DNA from: Thalassia testudinum
Lineage: Eukaryota; Streptophyta; Magnoliopsida; Alismatales; Hydrocharitaceae
Assembly (NCBI GenBank): GCA_037157565.1
Contig: JAZHRO010000002.1
Location: 31,454,501 to 31,518,500 of the forward strand
Direction of reading: 5' to 3'
DNA length: 64,000 bases
Under the pieces are notes generated by a model, which was given only the letters and a program-made list of their open reading frames with translations, was not told the DNA's origin and did not search any database. Of the stretch, positions 22,457-34,182 are shown in pieces; within the stretch, counting starts at the first letter, position 1, and each line of letters starts with the position of its first letter. The position numbers were made by a program, and so were the translations under genes.

Positions 22457-25333
22457 TATCTTTAAGGCCCAACAAGGGATCAATTGCGGTGTCATTGAAC
22501 AAATTTGTGATATTAGAGCTGTGGTTGATGAACCACAACATGAGGACAACATGATTATTCCTCATCAACCATAGGAAAATCTTAAACCACAATTAGAGGA
22601 GTCAGACCTTGATCTAGACAAACCTATAACTCCTACCCTTGTACCCCACACTCACTCTGAACCACCCGCTGCTGCTGATAACTCCATTCTTGAACTCAAA
22701 CCCCTTCTCGATCATTTAAAATACGTCTTTTTTGGTTCTAATCAGACATTTCCTGTGATTATAAACTCCAAACTCACACCTGATCAAGAATCCCGTCTGA
22801 TTGCTATTCTCCAGCAACATCGCAGAGCCATTGGTTGGACTCTTGATGACTTGACTGGAATAAGTCCCTCTTATTGCACACACCGTATCTATTCTGAAGA
22901 GGGCGCACGACCTTCACGTGAAATGCACAGATGTTTGAATGCCAATCTGCAGGAGGTCGTAAAGAAGGAGATCATTAAGTGGCTAGATGCAGGGATCATC
23001 TACCCGATCTCCGACAGTCATTGGGTGAGCCCCATCTAGGTTATGCCTAAGAAGGTAGGGCTCACCACCATCATGACTGAAATCGGAGAGGTCCTACCTA
23101 CCCATATAGCCAACTCGTGGAGAGTCTGCATAGATTACCGAAGACTCAATTCCTCCACGAAGAAGGATCATTTCCCACTACCATTTATTGATTAGATTCT
23201 TGAGAAGTTAGAAGGAAATAGATTCTTCTACTTTCTTGATGGGTACTCCGGTTACAACCAAGTGGTGATTCATCCAGAGGACCAAGAGAAGACCACATTC
23301 ACTTGCCCCTTTAGAACGTACTCGTTCCAAAGGATGCCTCTCGGTCTCTGCAATGCACCCGTAACTTTTCAGTGGTGCATGCTTGTCATATTCTCTGATA
23401 TGGTAGGTGATTATCTGGAAGTTTTTATGGATGACTTCTCAGTTTTCGGGGCATCATTTGACGATTGCCTCCAACACTTGGTTCATATACTCAGGCATTG
23501 CATTGACATAAATCTAGTTATTTCCTGGGAAAAGAGCCACTTTATGGTGCATGAGGGGATCGTCTTGGGACAATTTCTGAGAGAGGCATCCAGGTGGATC
23601 GAGCCAAGGTTAATCTGATTTCTAGACTTCCTATGCCTAGCTCGATCAAGGACATTCGAACTTTTCTGGGGTACGTCAGTTTTTACCGTCGTTTCATCCC
23701 TGATTTCTCGAAAATCGCGTGCCCCCTGACTACTCTTCTCTCCAAGGATGTACCCTTTGAGATTTCCAAGGAATGCACTCAAGCTTTTGAGAACCTTCAT
23801 GACCGAGTCACCCAAGCCCAGATCCTACAGTCCCCTGCTTGGTCTCAACCCTTTGAGATCATGTGTGATGCATCTGACTTTGCTGTAGGAGTAGTTCTGG
23901 GGCATAAGATTGACGGGAAACCCGTGGTCATCTACTACACTAGCAAGACACTTGACGAGGCTCAGCGTAACTACACAGTTATGGAGAAAGAGCTGCTAGT
24001 AGTAGTATTTGCCCTTGAAAAATTTAGATCTTATCTCCTCGGTTCCCATGTCATAATCTACTCGGATCACACAGCTGTGAGGCATCTCCTTGCAAAGAAG
24101 GATGCGAAGCCTTGATTAATTCGATGGATCTTGCTGTTGCAAGAGTTCGACCTCGAGATTCGTGACAAGGTGGGAACACAGAACATGGTAGCTGACCACT
24201 TGTCTCACCTTCCTTCTGAGATCATTGACCCTTCTAGGCCCATCACGGAGCATTTTCCTGATGAGCACCTCTTGACTATTGGTATTAGGCTTCCATGGTT
24301 TGCTGATATAGTAAACTACTTGGCATGACACCAGATCCCATCTGATTGGCCGAAGGCCAAGAAAGATAAATTACGCTCCGATGCCAAGTACTACATCTGG
24401 GAAGACCTGTACCTATTCCGCATAGGTACTGGCCTAATCATCCAGCGATATTTTAGGGGCCCCTTCCCTATTTCCGATGGCTTTGAGTACATTTTACTTA
24501 TTGTGGACTACGTGTCCAAATGGATCGAAGCCATTCCAACCAGAACCTGTGATCACAAGATCGTCATCAAATTCATTCATCAGAATATCTTCTCGCAGTT
24601 CGGGATTCCTCGTGCGATCATCTCTGATGAAGGGACCCATTTTACCAATGCTCAGTTCAGGTCATTGATGACCAAATACAGGGTGTCTCACTGAATCTCA
24701 ATTCCTTACCACCCCCAAACTAATGGTCTAGCTGAGCTATCAAATCAGGAGATCAAGAAAATCTTGTAGGTCACTGTTCGACCTAACAGAAAGGACTGGT
24801 CGTCTCGACTTCGGGAAGCTTTGTGGGCTTATAGGACCACCCACAAGACCCAATTAGGCATGTCTCCTTTTAGACTGGTGTACGGGAAGGCATGTCACCT
24901 TCCTGTCGAACTGAAGCACAAAGCCTATTGGGTAATACGGAGCTGTAACTTAGATCTTTCTAAGGCTGGAACCCACAGAAAGCTTTAGATAAGCGAGATT
25001 GATGAATTACGCCTTGATGCGTACGAGAACTCACGAATCTACAAAGAGCGGGTTAAAGCCTTTCATGACAAGCACATATCTAGAAAGATCTTCAACCCTA
25101 GTCAGAAGGTCCTACTCTTCGATGCCCGACTCAAACTCTTCCCTGGGAAACTGCAATCCAAGTGGATCAGACCATATCTTGTCCAACAAATCTTTGGAAA
25201 TGGAGTAGTCGAGATTAGTCCACTCAGCCACGATTTCAAACCTTTCATCATGAATGGTCAGAGACTCAAACCGTTCATTGATGTAATCATTACAGATTTG
25301 GCTGAGTCATCATTTATCCTCCATTCTCCCTGA
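22457..25333 (+). pseudogene. E2 pol pseudogene: RT, RNase H, integrase without HHCC
   Basis: RT begins around 22755 (LTPDQESRLIAILQQHRRAI) and shows FMDDFSVFG near 23427. RNase H shows CDASDFAVG near 23863. In integrase, about 260 bp present in E3 (around 44262-44520) are missing near 24450, which removes the whole zinc-binding HHCC region. The second catalytic D (AIISDEGTHF) and E ([12 protein letters not shown]) remain. The frame ends at TGA 25331-25333. Several substitutions create stops. Confidence 0.88.
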
Positions 25334-26888
25334 GCTTATTGCACCCAACCGATGGCGTAAGACTCAATGCTTAACGAGAGGCAGCCTGTCATTCTTTTTG
25401 AAAAACCCAAAACCTTTTCTGACATTTCTTTGCACTTTAGGTTCATCCTTTAGGACAGCCAACTTCACCTCAGGTACTCGTACCTAAGATTAGAAATCGT
25501 CCGCAACAGTCACCTCGACCCATCCACTTACCAAATACCTGACCTAATGCATGAACCAAGCTAAATAAAAACCCACCTAATGTACAATGAGGACATTGCA
25601 AATCTTAGGCATGGGGGGTATGAAAGTGCAATGAAATGACATAACAAGAAAAGATTTCAACAAAAAAATCCACATATACGAAAAAAAAAACTTTGAAGGA
25701 GGAAGAAAATGTTGGAAAACTTTATAGAAAGAGGAGAAAAAGAGTAGAATGATAAAAAGGAGCACAAAATGAAAGAGAAAAGGGATAGTCATTAGTAAGA
25801 AATTAAAGAATTAACCAAAGTTCTAGACCACATTAAGGAAAAGAAAAACAAAAGTGCACAACAAGATTAGTAAGAACGCGAACCTTAGGCATTCTTGGCT
25901 AGACTCTTAGTACCCGTTAAGATCTAGATGTTCCTCAAGAGGTTGAGGAAAATGAAAAGCTTAAGTATTAGGTCTAAGGCTTAGGGAGTATTTAGCCTCG
26001 TTAACTGACCTTCGATTTACGGGACCCAGTAACCTAAGCACTCAAATTCACACACACAGTCTGGTTCAGTGAGCATAAATATCAAAATCACGTAGAAGCA
26101 TTTCAAATATTCTGAAAATGTCACCTAGATTAGGAGCAGCCGATCAACACAAGTTGATTTAGACGAGTTCCTGGTGTGGAGAGGTGGGAAATTCCCCTCG
26201 AAGATGCGTAACAACATATCATCTCCTCGGTGCTTGTCTCCAAGGATATTTACATATCCTACTGAGGGCATGTAAGCACTCTGCTGGTTCAGATTCCATG
26301 GATGGCATTATCACGAAGTGTCAATTACCAGGGTCTGAATTTGGCCACAGAACACCATGGACAAGATTATCTTGAAATCTCGAAAGCTAGGGTTCTGGGG
26401 GTTACCATGGGTGGTGCTATCTCGAAGCATCGACTGCCAGGGACCCTTGAGGATTGATGATGGGGGCAAGGAATCTGATACAGATCGTGTTGTGAAGCCA
26501 ATCCTGAGCTAGAATTAAAAAGAAAAGAGAGAGAAAACTCTCCAAACAAATAAACCTTCTGTCTCTCTTTTACGAAACACACTGTAAACTGAACCAAGGC
26601 TAAAAAAATCTCATGCACGGGTGCTTTAACCACGGAGTCCAATAAACTTTAGGTTAGTTCCTGTAGGCCTTAAAAACCTTTGCTAAAGACTGAGGCTAAA
26701 GCTAGACAGATCTGGATCTTGGTTGGTACTAGAGTACCTTTTAGGCCTATGATTGGCATTCTGACCTAATCAAGGATACAAAAGGATAAGCACTTATCAA
26801 AATTTGATGAAAGAAATTCATGGTCTAGAACAGAGGTTAAAACCTTAAATTTTTGCTAAGGGACTAGCAAAAGCTAGGCATGGGGGTA
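25334..26888 (+). other. E2 noncoding 3' region with two PPTs
   Basis: After the stop comes a decayed version of the hairpin seen in E3 and G (near 25370). An internal purine tract follows at 25608-25619 (GCATGGGGGGTA). Then there is an 18-bp near-palindrome AGGATATTTACATATCCT (26243-26260), repeated boxes (about 26305-26465), a CTAGC-AAAA-GCTAG hairpin (26864-26877) and the 3' PPT (26876-26888) next to the LTR. Confidence 0.75.
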
Positions 26889-28947
26889 TGATGAGAACCT
26901 CATCATGAACCCTAACTAGCACATTTTAACCTAAATAAGTATACAAAAGCTCCTACAAAACCTAAGGGAAAGCCTAAATCAGAGAATTATAAATTTGAGT
27001 ATAAAGCAATTCACAAGGGGTAAAACTGTAATTTACCAATGCAGTAGACAAACAGGATTTCTAAAAGTCTAAACACAGGTCAAATGAGCTTAATAAGAGA
27101 GAAAGTGGGATGATTTGATCTGAAAAGGGTTATAGCGGCTCCTAGGAATTAAATGACATTCTGTAACCCTAAAACAAACCTTCTTTAATTCACGAAGTTT
27201 TAGGCAATATAAAAATCAATTAAACCCTCTAAAATTCATGAAAAAATATCCCCTAGGGTTTATAACCTTCAATTTGGCCATTGGAACCTATCTTGACCTA
27301 GATTGAGAACCATACCCAATTTTTGACCTAATCTGGGTTTTTATGCAAATTGATCAGTCAAACGTGGTCAAACCTAAAATCCAACTTCACCATTGGATTC
27401 TTTAGGTCCAAATTAGGGTTATATCAAAATTTGGACCAACAGAAAGTTTACCTTGACCTACTTTACAAATTGGTCCTCAGTAATTACTTTCTGACCTTAA
27501 CTTTTTGAACTTTTGCATTTACCCCCTCAACTTTTCCTTCATTTTCTTCAGACCGGTCCCTCTGCCACCCACAACAGCAGGCCATACCTCCAGCGACTTT
27601 GCGCGAAGGATGGCGCTACGCAGGGTATGGGAGTCGACCCCAGAAACGAGAGGAGGGTCCCCTACGTTGGCCTCTTCCACATGGACCTCCTCCCATGTCC
27701 TGCCGGCACCCATACTTCTCGTGTGAACGCACGAGAAGTATGGGTCTCTTTTCCAACCACATCTCCGGCGAGCCAGCCCATGCCTCCTCCTCGTGTTTCC
27801 CTCCCTGCCAGCACCTATTTAAGGGACGGCAGGGGCTGCCGCTTCAGGCAAGCTTGATTTGGCCTGAGATTTCCCTCAAATTTGTCTTCTTCTCCTCTGG
27901 CCAAGTGGTCCAGCAAGCTCCGGCGAGTCTCCCTCCTCCTCATTTCTCTGCCACAATAGCAGTGGTAGAGCTGTCCTCACCACCTTCCTCCGCTTCGCGC
28001 AGCACCCACGCAAGCACCTCTGGCCCCGTCGTCGCCGCCGTCTCCCTCCACTGGACATCATCTTCTCCGGTGACAGTAGGTACTGCCAGTCGCCGTCTCT
28101 CCCCCTTCGTCCACTAAATTATGTTAGAACCACTCCTCTCTAACCCTTCTTCAATTCCCCTCACTTTATTTCACAAAAATACTCCTCAATTCCACTGTCC
28201 ACCATCGCCATCTCCACCTCCGGCCAGACCTCCGATGAGGCGTCCCCACCGCTCCATGCCTCCATCTGCCTCACCAACCGATCCCTGAGCATCACCACCA
28301 CTGATCGCCCTACGACCCTCCACTGACCGCCCTACGACCCTCCACTGACCGCGCCAACCCTTGTCGCCTTCCCCCGACCTAACCCAGCCTCACGGCCACA
28401 GAGTGACCTAGGCACACATGCCTAGGCCACCCCCATGGCCAACCAACCCCCCCTCACCTTCGCCGTGATACGGCGAAGGTTTTTCTCTGGTCTGACAGGG
28501 TCGCAAGGCCGTATTGCTGCTTTTAGGTCTCGAGAGTTCACCGCCATTACTGGTGAGCTGGGAGCAAGCTTGCTAGTAGCTCCAGTCCTCTGCAGTCCCA
28601 GGTGGGAGTTCCAAAACATGCGGAAGAGATTCACGCATGACCCCAGGTCTCCAATCAAAGGCGCAAGCCTCGCGTATCGCTGCAATCGCAAGGATTTTTG
28701 CTGCCGATGATGGTGCGAAATTTAGGTGGGACATTTAGTCCCACCTAGGAAATCCTTGAAGCACCGCAGCCGAATAAATTGAAAAAGTGCATTTGCCTTA
28801 TCGCCTTCAATACACAGGGGTCAGGTCCCTTGCCTACGCACGTGCAATGTGCCACGTGCTCTTGCCTGCCCTCGCCCGCGCTCACGCCCCGCGGGCCTGG
28901 GCTGAACCCGATTACCCGACCAAGCACTCCTCATGCACCACCCACGC

Positions 28948-29224
28948 TATTGGGAAGACATAGATCGCACTTTTTGATAAAAGCGTCGTAGTATAGTTGC
29001 GAAATACGATCCAACAAAGATATTGTTTTGTAAAAATAACGAGACTTTGAGTCCCAGTCGTTCGTCTCTAGGAGGCGTTGTTTTTGCTTTTGAAATCGAT
29101 CTTAAAGCCACTCTACTTTATTTAAACGACATGCTGGTGCGTAATATATAGGTAGTTAAAGAACTGGCACTTAAATCACGCAAATATGATAATCACTCAG
29201 CTCGTGGTGATTTCAAACACATAA

Positions 29225-29255
<31 letters not shown>

Positions 29256-31239
29256 GTATATATATATATATATAATGCAATTTCTTTCATCATTGGAGAG
29301 TTGTTGCACAAGGAAATCTAGAGGAAAGCTTTTACATGAATGCTTAAAAATTAAACCTAACTACCAGAAAATGATTGCATACAAGAATCAACGGGGGGAT
29401 TTCGCATGCATCATTGGGGGAGAAGTAAGACTACACTACTAAGCAGTAAATGAAAGCAATAAAGATTATGAAGAGCATGATTTACAGCTAGAAGAATAGA
29501 GGGCATTTAGGGGTGGTCCCCGATGGCCTTGGAGTGGTCGAGAGGAGAATGAGGGGCGGCCAATGTTGCTTAGGCCGACCCTTGAAGAGAAGTAGGGTTG
29601 ATCCAGCATCCCGGCATGGTGTCCTCCATGGTGGTGGTAGTGAGCTCGTGGAGGTGGAGTGAGTGGCTAAGTGGAGGTGGAGTGAATGGCACCAATGGAG
29701 TGCAATTGCCAAAGAAGTGAATAGGTAACAATGGCCACCCATGGGGTCTTTTTATAGACCCAATGGAAGCTCTCTGGAGAATTATGGAATTCTCTAGAGA
29801 GGCCTATGGTGGGAGCTTGTGGGAGAGTGAGAGAGAGAGGGTGGATGGTGGTTTTTAGATCCACCAAATGTGGATCTAAAAATTGAAGGGCTCTTGGTTG
29901 CTATTTTTGGCAACCAAGGCAACCACACATGGTAGAGAGTTCTAGAGAACTCTAGGCTAGATATTTTCGTGTGGATGGTGTGTGTGGGTGTGTCTGGGTC
30001 GAAACTTAGGTGGCTAGGTTGATTAGGTTGGGTTCTAATGGGTTTAGGTCAAGGTAGGTCTCAAATTAGGGTTATAAACCCTAATTCACTAAGGTAAAGT
30101 GCAATTAAACTTAATACAAGTTTAATTGGGTGTGTGGAAACTTAATTGAGAGTAAAACAACTCAATTAAGTCAGGTCTAGGTCAATTAGACTCTCACTGA
30201 GTCCAATTGGACAGTGTATGCTGAGATCAGGGCTCAATTGGAATCAATGAGTCCAATTGAATAGGCTGATGGAATTGACTAAGATCCAAGTCAATTAGGT
30301 TTAGTGAGGACCTAATTAGGTCCTTAGGGAGGTCTAGAGGTGATGTACTAGGGTTAGGGCACCTTAATTTAGGTTCCTATGGGGTTGGAATTGGGTTTAG
30401 GGATCTAGAGATCCAAGATCAAGGCTTAAATCTCAAAACAGGAATTGGAGAGCAGTATCAGACATCTAATAAAATAATCAGACGTCTTATACTCAAAAAT
30501 CAGAAGTCCAGACTTGTTGTCTGGACGTCTAATCAGAGTCAGGAAGGATTTCGGGTTCTGTTTTGGGTATTCTGCAGAAATTGGACGTCTGACAAAGTGT
30601 CTGGATGTCCAATAACACTGCAGAAGTGGGTTTGAAGTGTGCGGGAGTTGGCTAAGGGTCTTGGACGTCTTAAAACTTATCTGGACGTCCGGAGAAGGTT
30701 TGGAACTAGGGTTTTAGGGCTTCCTAGGGTGTTGTGACCTAATCTAAGGGTGGCTAAGGCTTGGGGAAGTCTCTAGGCTATCCTAGGGCTAGGATGGACC
30801 TAAGCTCTTCACATTTTACTGCTTTATTTCTACTTAATAGAATAGAAAACCTTTAACCCCCTTACATTATTATTCCTACATCTAAACTAGGCCTTCTGCT
30901 CCAGCTCTGCTACAACTCCCGTTAATCCTGATCCAACTTCAGATCCAACTCCTGATCAGCTTATTCCATTATTATTCCTACATCTAAACTAGGCCTTCTG
31001 CTCCAGCTCTGCTACAACTCCCGTTATTCCTGATCCAGCTTCAGATACAGCTCCTGATCATCTTATTCCCTACAATCGACATAATGCAATTAATCAACAC
31101 ATTATAATATTATTTTATGCATAGCTAAAGAAAAGCAGTAAAGATGTAGATAATGCGTATGCATGCATGAATAACCCTAACTTATGCTAAGTCCTAGCCT
31201 AATTTAGGTCAATTAAGACCTATGATTGCTGCATAATCA
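28948..31239 (-). mobile_element. E1-family solo LTR with TSD CACGC
   Basis: 2292 bp, aligning throughout with the E1 LTR at 9600-11774. It is flanked by CACGC at 28943-28947 and 31240-31244. Its left base pair is TA instead of TG. The minus-strand TATA is near 29747-29756. It contains a TA-rich microsatellite (29226-29275) and a cluster of GACGTC palindromes (30466-30690). A duplicated block of about 110 bp occurs around 30865-31050. Confidence 0.9.
29226..29275. repeat. TA microsatellite
   Basis: About 50 bp of alternating TA with two G interruptions inside the E1-family solo LTR; the E1 LTR at 9903-9920 has only a short remnant. Confidence 0.9.
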
Positions 31240-32816
31240 CACGCTGGTGCACCTGGTTCCGAGCACGTTACCCGACCCGCTTACCCGATTAAGGCTCTGG
31301 GAGTAAACCCTGGAGTGAATTTGAAAGAGAGACAAAGACGCAAGGTGGGTAGGGGGTTAGGTTTTTCCTAACCTTGTAATGTGCAGGGAAGTAGGAGAAG
31401 AAGAAAGGAGGAGGAGCAACTAAGGACTTAGCCGCAGAAGTTGAAGAAGAAGGAGGAGGGAGCGCAACAGAGAGAAGAAGAGACGCGGCTGAAGAGAAGA
31501 GAAGGAGAAGCATCCAAGAGCTGCAATAGAAGAAGGAGCTGAAGAAGAAAGCCAAAGGAAAAGAAAAGAAAAGAGAAGGAGGAAAGCTTGCCGCACAGAG
31601 GAAAGGAAGAAAGAAGAAGAAGGTCGAGTAGAGAAGAGAAGAAGAAGGCAAGAGGAGAAGAACCTGCAAAGGCACTGTAGCAAGAGATAGATAAGGCGTC
31701 TGATTCAAAGAATTAGACGTCCGAGAAAGAAAAGGTAGAGAAAGAAGAGAAGGAAGAGAGAAGAGGAGAAGAAAGAAAGAAAGAACGAGAAAAAAAAAGG
31801 ATTTTTGTTCCCTCTCTCTTTAATTTTTGTAAAGTAGTATATTATAGTGAATTGTGAATTTTTATGCTTCTAGAATTAAGTTTGCTCCCTGAGTTCGACC
31901 TCAGAACATTCTAAATTTCGAGTAATAAATTAAAATAAACTAATCATCATTTTTCGCAACATACTACAACGAACATATCTTTAAAACACCGCGAACGACG
32001 ATCGTCAGGTGCGCTAAGGGCACTGGTGGGCGCACACCTACCGCGGTGGAGCTAGAGGGCGGTGCACGCAGCAAGGGCATGTGGGGATGGCGAAGGAGCG
32101 TGAGCAGGAGGTTGCATGCTGCTGCGTCTGTGGGGTAAAGGTGCAGCAAGGAGGACGTGGGGATGGTTTTATTCTGAAAATAGAGAAAGAGGAAGAAGAA
32201 GAAGAAAAGAGAAGATAGCGTTGGTGGTGCGTGGGTAGGGAGGGTGATCTGGTAGTTGCATGGTGATGGCCAAGTTCACTGGATTAGCATGGTGAGCTGT
32301 CACCTCGCTGGCCCATGGTGTGGCGGAGCTCGGCCTTGGAGACCATGGTGGTGGAGTGGAGTGCATAGTGGTGGAGTGGGGCAGTGTCTCCCGTTGCATG
32401 GTCATCTCCTCCTCCCTTTGTAGCCGTGCACATGGGTTTGAAATGGAGAGGCAGGAGCAGATCCGCTTCTCACGGCCATTAAGGAGGTATGGCTGGAGGA
32501 GAGGCAGAGCCATTCCTGCAGAAGGAAAAGAATAATTAAAAATTATTAGGATTATTTATATATAACTCCTTAACTTCTATGTTAATTAAAACAATATAGG
32601 TAATGCACCTAATTAATTAACTAATCAAATGCATGCAATTCTAGGTTAATTCTAAATGCATTTAGATATGGATGCCACACATGAATTATGCACTTAAGCT
32701 AAAAATATGAATTAATTTATTTACATCCTAATGTATGCTATCTAAATGTTAAAATTAACATAATGTCTAGGCACTTAAATACTTAAATAGCTCACAAATA
32801 TGGGCTAATCAATCCT

Positions 32817-34182
32817 TCTGGGTAGCCATGTTCAGTTTCCTATAGTCGATGCTGACTCGCCATGATGTCACAGTGCGGGTGGGGATGGATTCGCCTTGAT
32901 CATTTTTCACTACGGTGAGTTCTACTTTCTTGGGCACTATCCGGATCGGACTCACCCATTGGCTATCAAAGATTGAGTATACAATACTTGCATCCAGCCA
33001 TTTGATGATCTCCTTCTTAACAACCTCTAGCATATCAGGTTTAGTCATCTTTGAGGTTGTCTCAAAGGTTTCACCTCCTCATCCGTGTAAATGTGATGGG
33101 TGCAATATGAGGGGCGAATATCGCAAAGATCGGCAATGCTCCACCCTATAGCAGCCTTATGGCCTTATAAAATTGAAATCAATTGATGCTCTTGTTCTTG
33201 GGTTAAGTGAGCACTAATAATGACCGAGTATGTCTCACTTTTGCCTAAGAACACATATTTAAGTGAGTCAGGTAAGGGCTTCAATTCAATCACGGGTGGG
33301 TCAGAGTCAGAAATGGGAATAGGAGCAGACTCGAAGGTGGGAATCTGATGATTCGGATGTGTGTGAATTCCTGCTGATTCGCTACCTGTGAGATAATTGG
33401 TTGTGACTGTGTTAATGGGAAACCCGTTAGCTGTGGTCACATCTTCCTGTAACAATAGGGGTGATCCAATAGTGTACGGGTTAGGATAGCTAGATTCAGG
33501 GGTGCTGTGGTTAGAAACACACCCTAAACAATCGGATCCTTGGGGAGATATGTGCAGTGCAGTGGTCTCAGTCCCATGTGGATCGAGGTCCAAAAACCCT
33601 GATAGAGTAGACGAATAAGACATTGGGTCGTCACAAAGGAGCCTAATGTTGCCACAGTATGCCAAATCTTTGTCTTCACCATACTCCTCTATGCGATCAC
33701 AATCAAAATTCCTTGATGTCCTGAATATGTCAAGTCGAAGTCGCTCATTACCTAGGGCTATCTCCATACACCTAGATCCACAATCAATGTTTGCTCGGGT
33801 TATCACTAGAAATGGGCGACCCAAAATGATTGGTGCATCTAGGAGATTAGGAGGAACCTCCATATCAAGAACAAAAAAGTCTGCAGGAAAGCAGAATCCA
33901 CGAACTTTTACGATCACGTTCTTAACCACCCCCTCAATGTTTTTACTGATCTATCAGCCAACTGAATCGTGATCGAGGTTGGTTTTAACTCACCAAATCA
34001 AAATCGATCAAATACGGCAGTGGGAGTTAGGTTGATTGATGAACCCAGATCTAGAAGGGTTCGTTCAAATGGAGAATCCCGCAAGAAGTAGGATATGAGT
34101 GGGGTACTAGGGTCTTTCATTTTTGGCGGTAAGTCAGCTAGAATCATGGTGCTAGCCAATTTTGACAGTACCTCATGTCGTC
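32817..34182 (-). pseudogene. E1 protease, linker and RT N-terminus
   Basis: Minus-strand reading shows LPPKMKDPSTPLISY and LLDLGSSINLTP (protease, 34140-34000), FPADFFVLDMEVP and IILGRPFL (33890-33800). An uninterrupted linker of about 250 codons runs from 33929 to 33165. Then come degraded RT N-terminal motifs, ending in WRVSIDYRKLNMATQKD at 32817. The RT continues across S2 at 16145. G(+) truncates the protease upstream at 34182. Confidence 0.85.

Larger units (their letters stand above)
17180..32007 (+). mobile_element. E2, complete but decayed Athila-type element, TSD GGTGC
   Basis: The order is left LTR 17180-18961, PBS, leader, gag-pol pseudogene 19910-25333, 3' region, PPT, right LTR 26889-32007 (with an E1-family solo LTR inside). 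The TSD is GGTGC at 17175-17179 and 32008-32012. The two LTRs differ visibly over their first 150 bp (about 94% identical by eye), so it is older than E3, its closest relative here. Confidence 0.93.
26889..32007 (+). mobile_element. 3' LTR of E2 (interrupted by a solo LTR)
   Basis: It starts TGATGAGAACC and ends GATCGTCA. Without the solo LTR at 28948-31239 and one TSD copy it is about 2.8 kb. It keeps the segment lost from the 5' LTR (about 27519-28534), with a TATA-like CTATTTAAG near 27824. The leader part is purine-rich (31389-31795). The 9-bp hairpin is repeated at 28724-28746. Confidence 0.9.
16146..32811 (-). mobile_element. S2, solo-LTR-like insertion in E1 RT (interrupted by E2)
   Basis: The outer ends are TGACGAG (16146) and CTAATCA (32811), flanked by ATCCT at 16141-16145 and 32812-32816. 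With E2 and one TSD copy removed, about 1.8 kb remains (16146-17179 plus 32013-32811). The right end resembles the U3 start of the E0 LTR. Near 16258-16285 it has a tatccacagggagac motif like the U5 region of these LTRs. No internal domains were seen, so a solo LTR in minus orientation is most likely; a small non-autonomous element is the alternative. Confidence 0.7.
9600..34182 (-). mobile_element. E1, Athila-type retrotransposon, minus strand, 3' part, heavily nested
   Basis: E1 consists of a 3' LTR (9600-11774), a noncoding 3' region, integrase, RNase H and RT (13700-16145), then, after the S2 insertion, the RT N-terminus, linker and protease (32817-34182). G(+) interrupts it inside the protease, so gag and the 5' LTR lie outside the window. 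TGTCA at 9595-9599 is its left target duplication; the right copy is not visible. Many stops and frameshifts show it is old. Confidence 0.85.
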
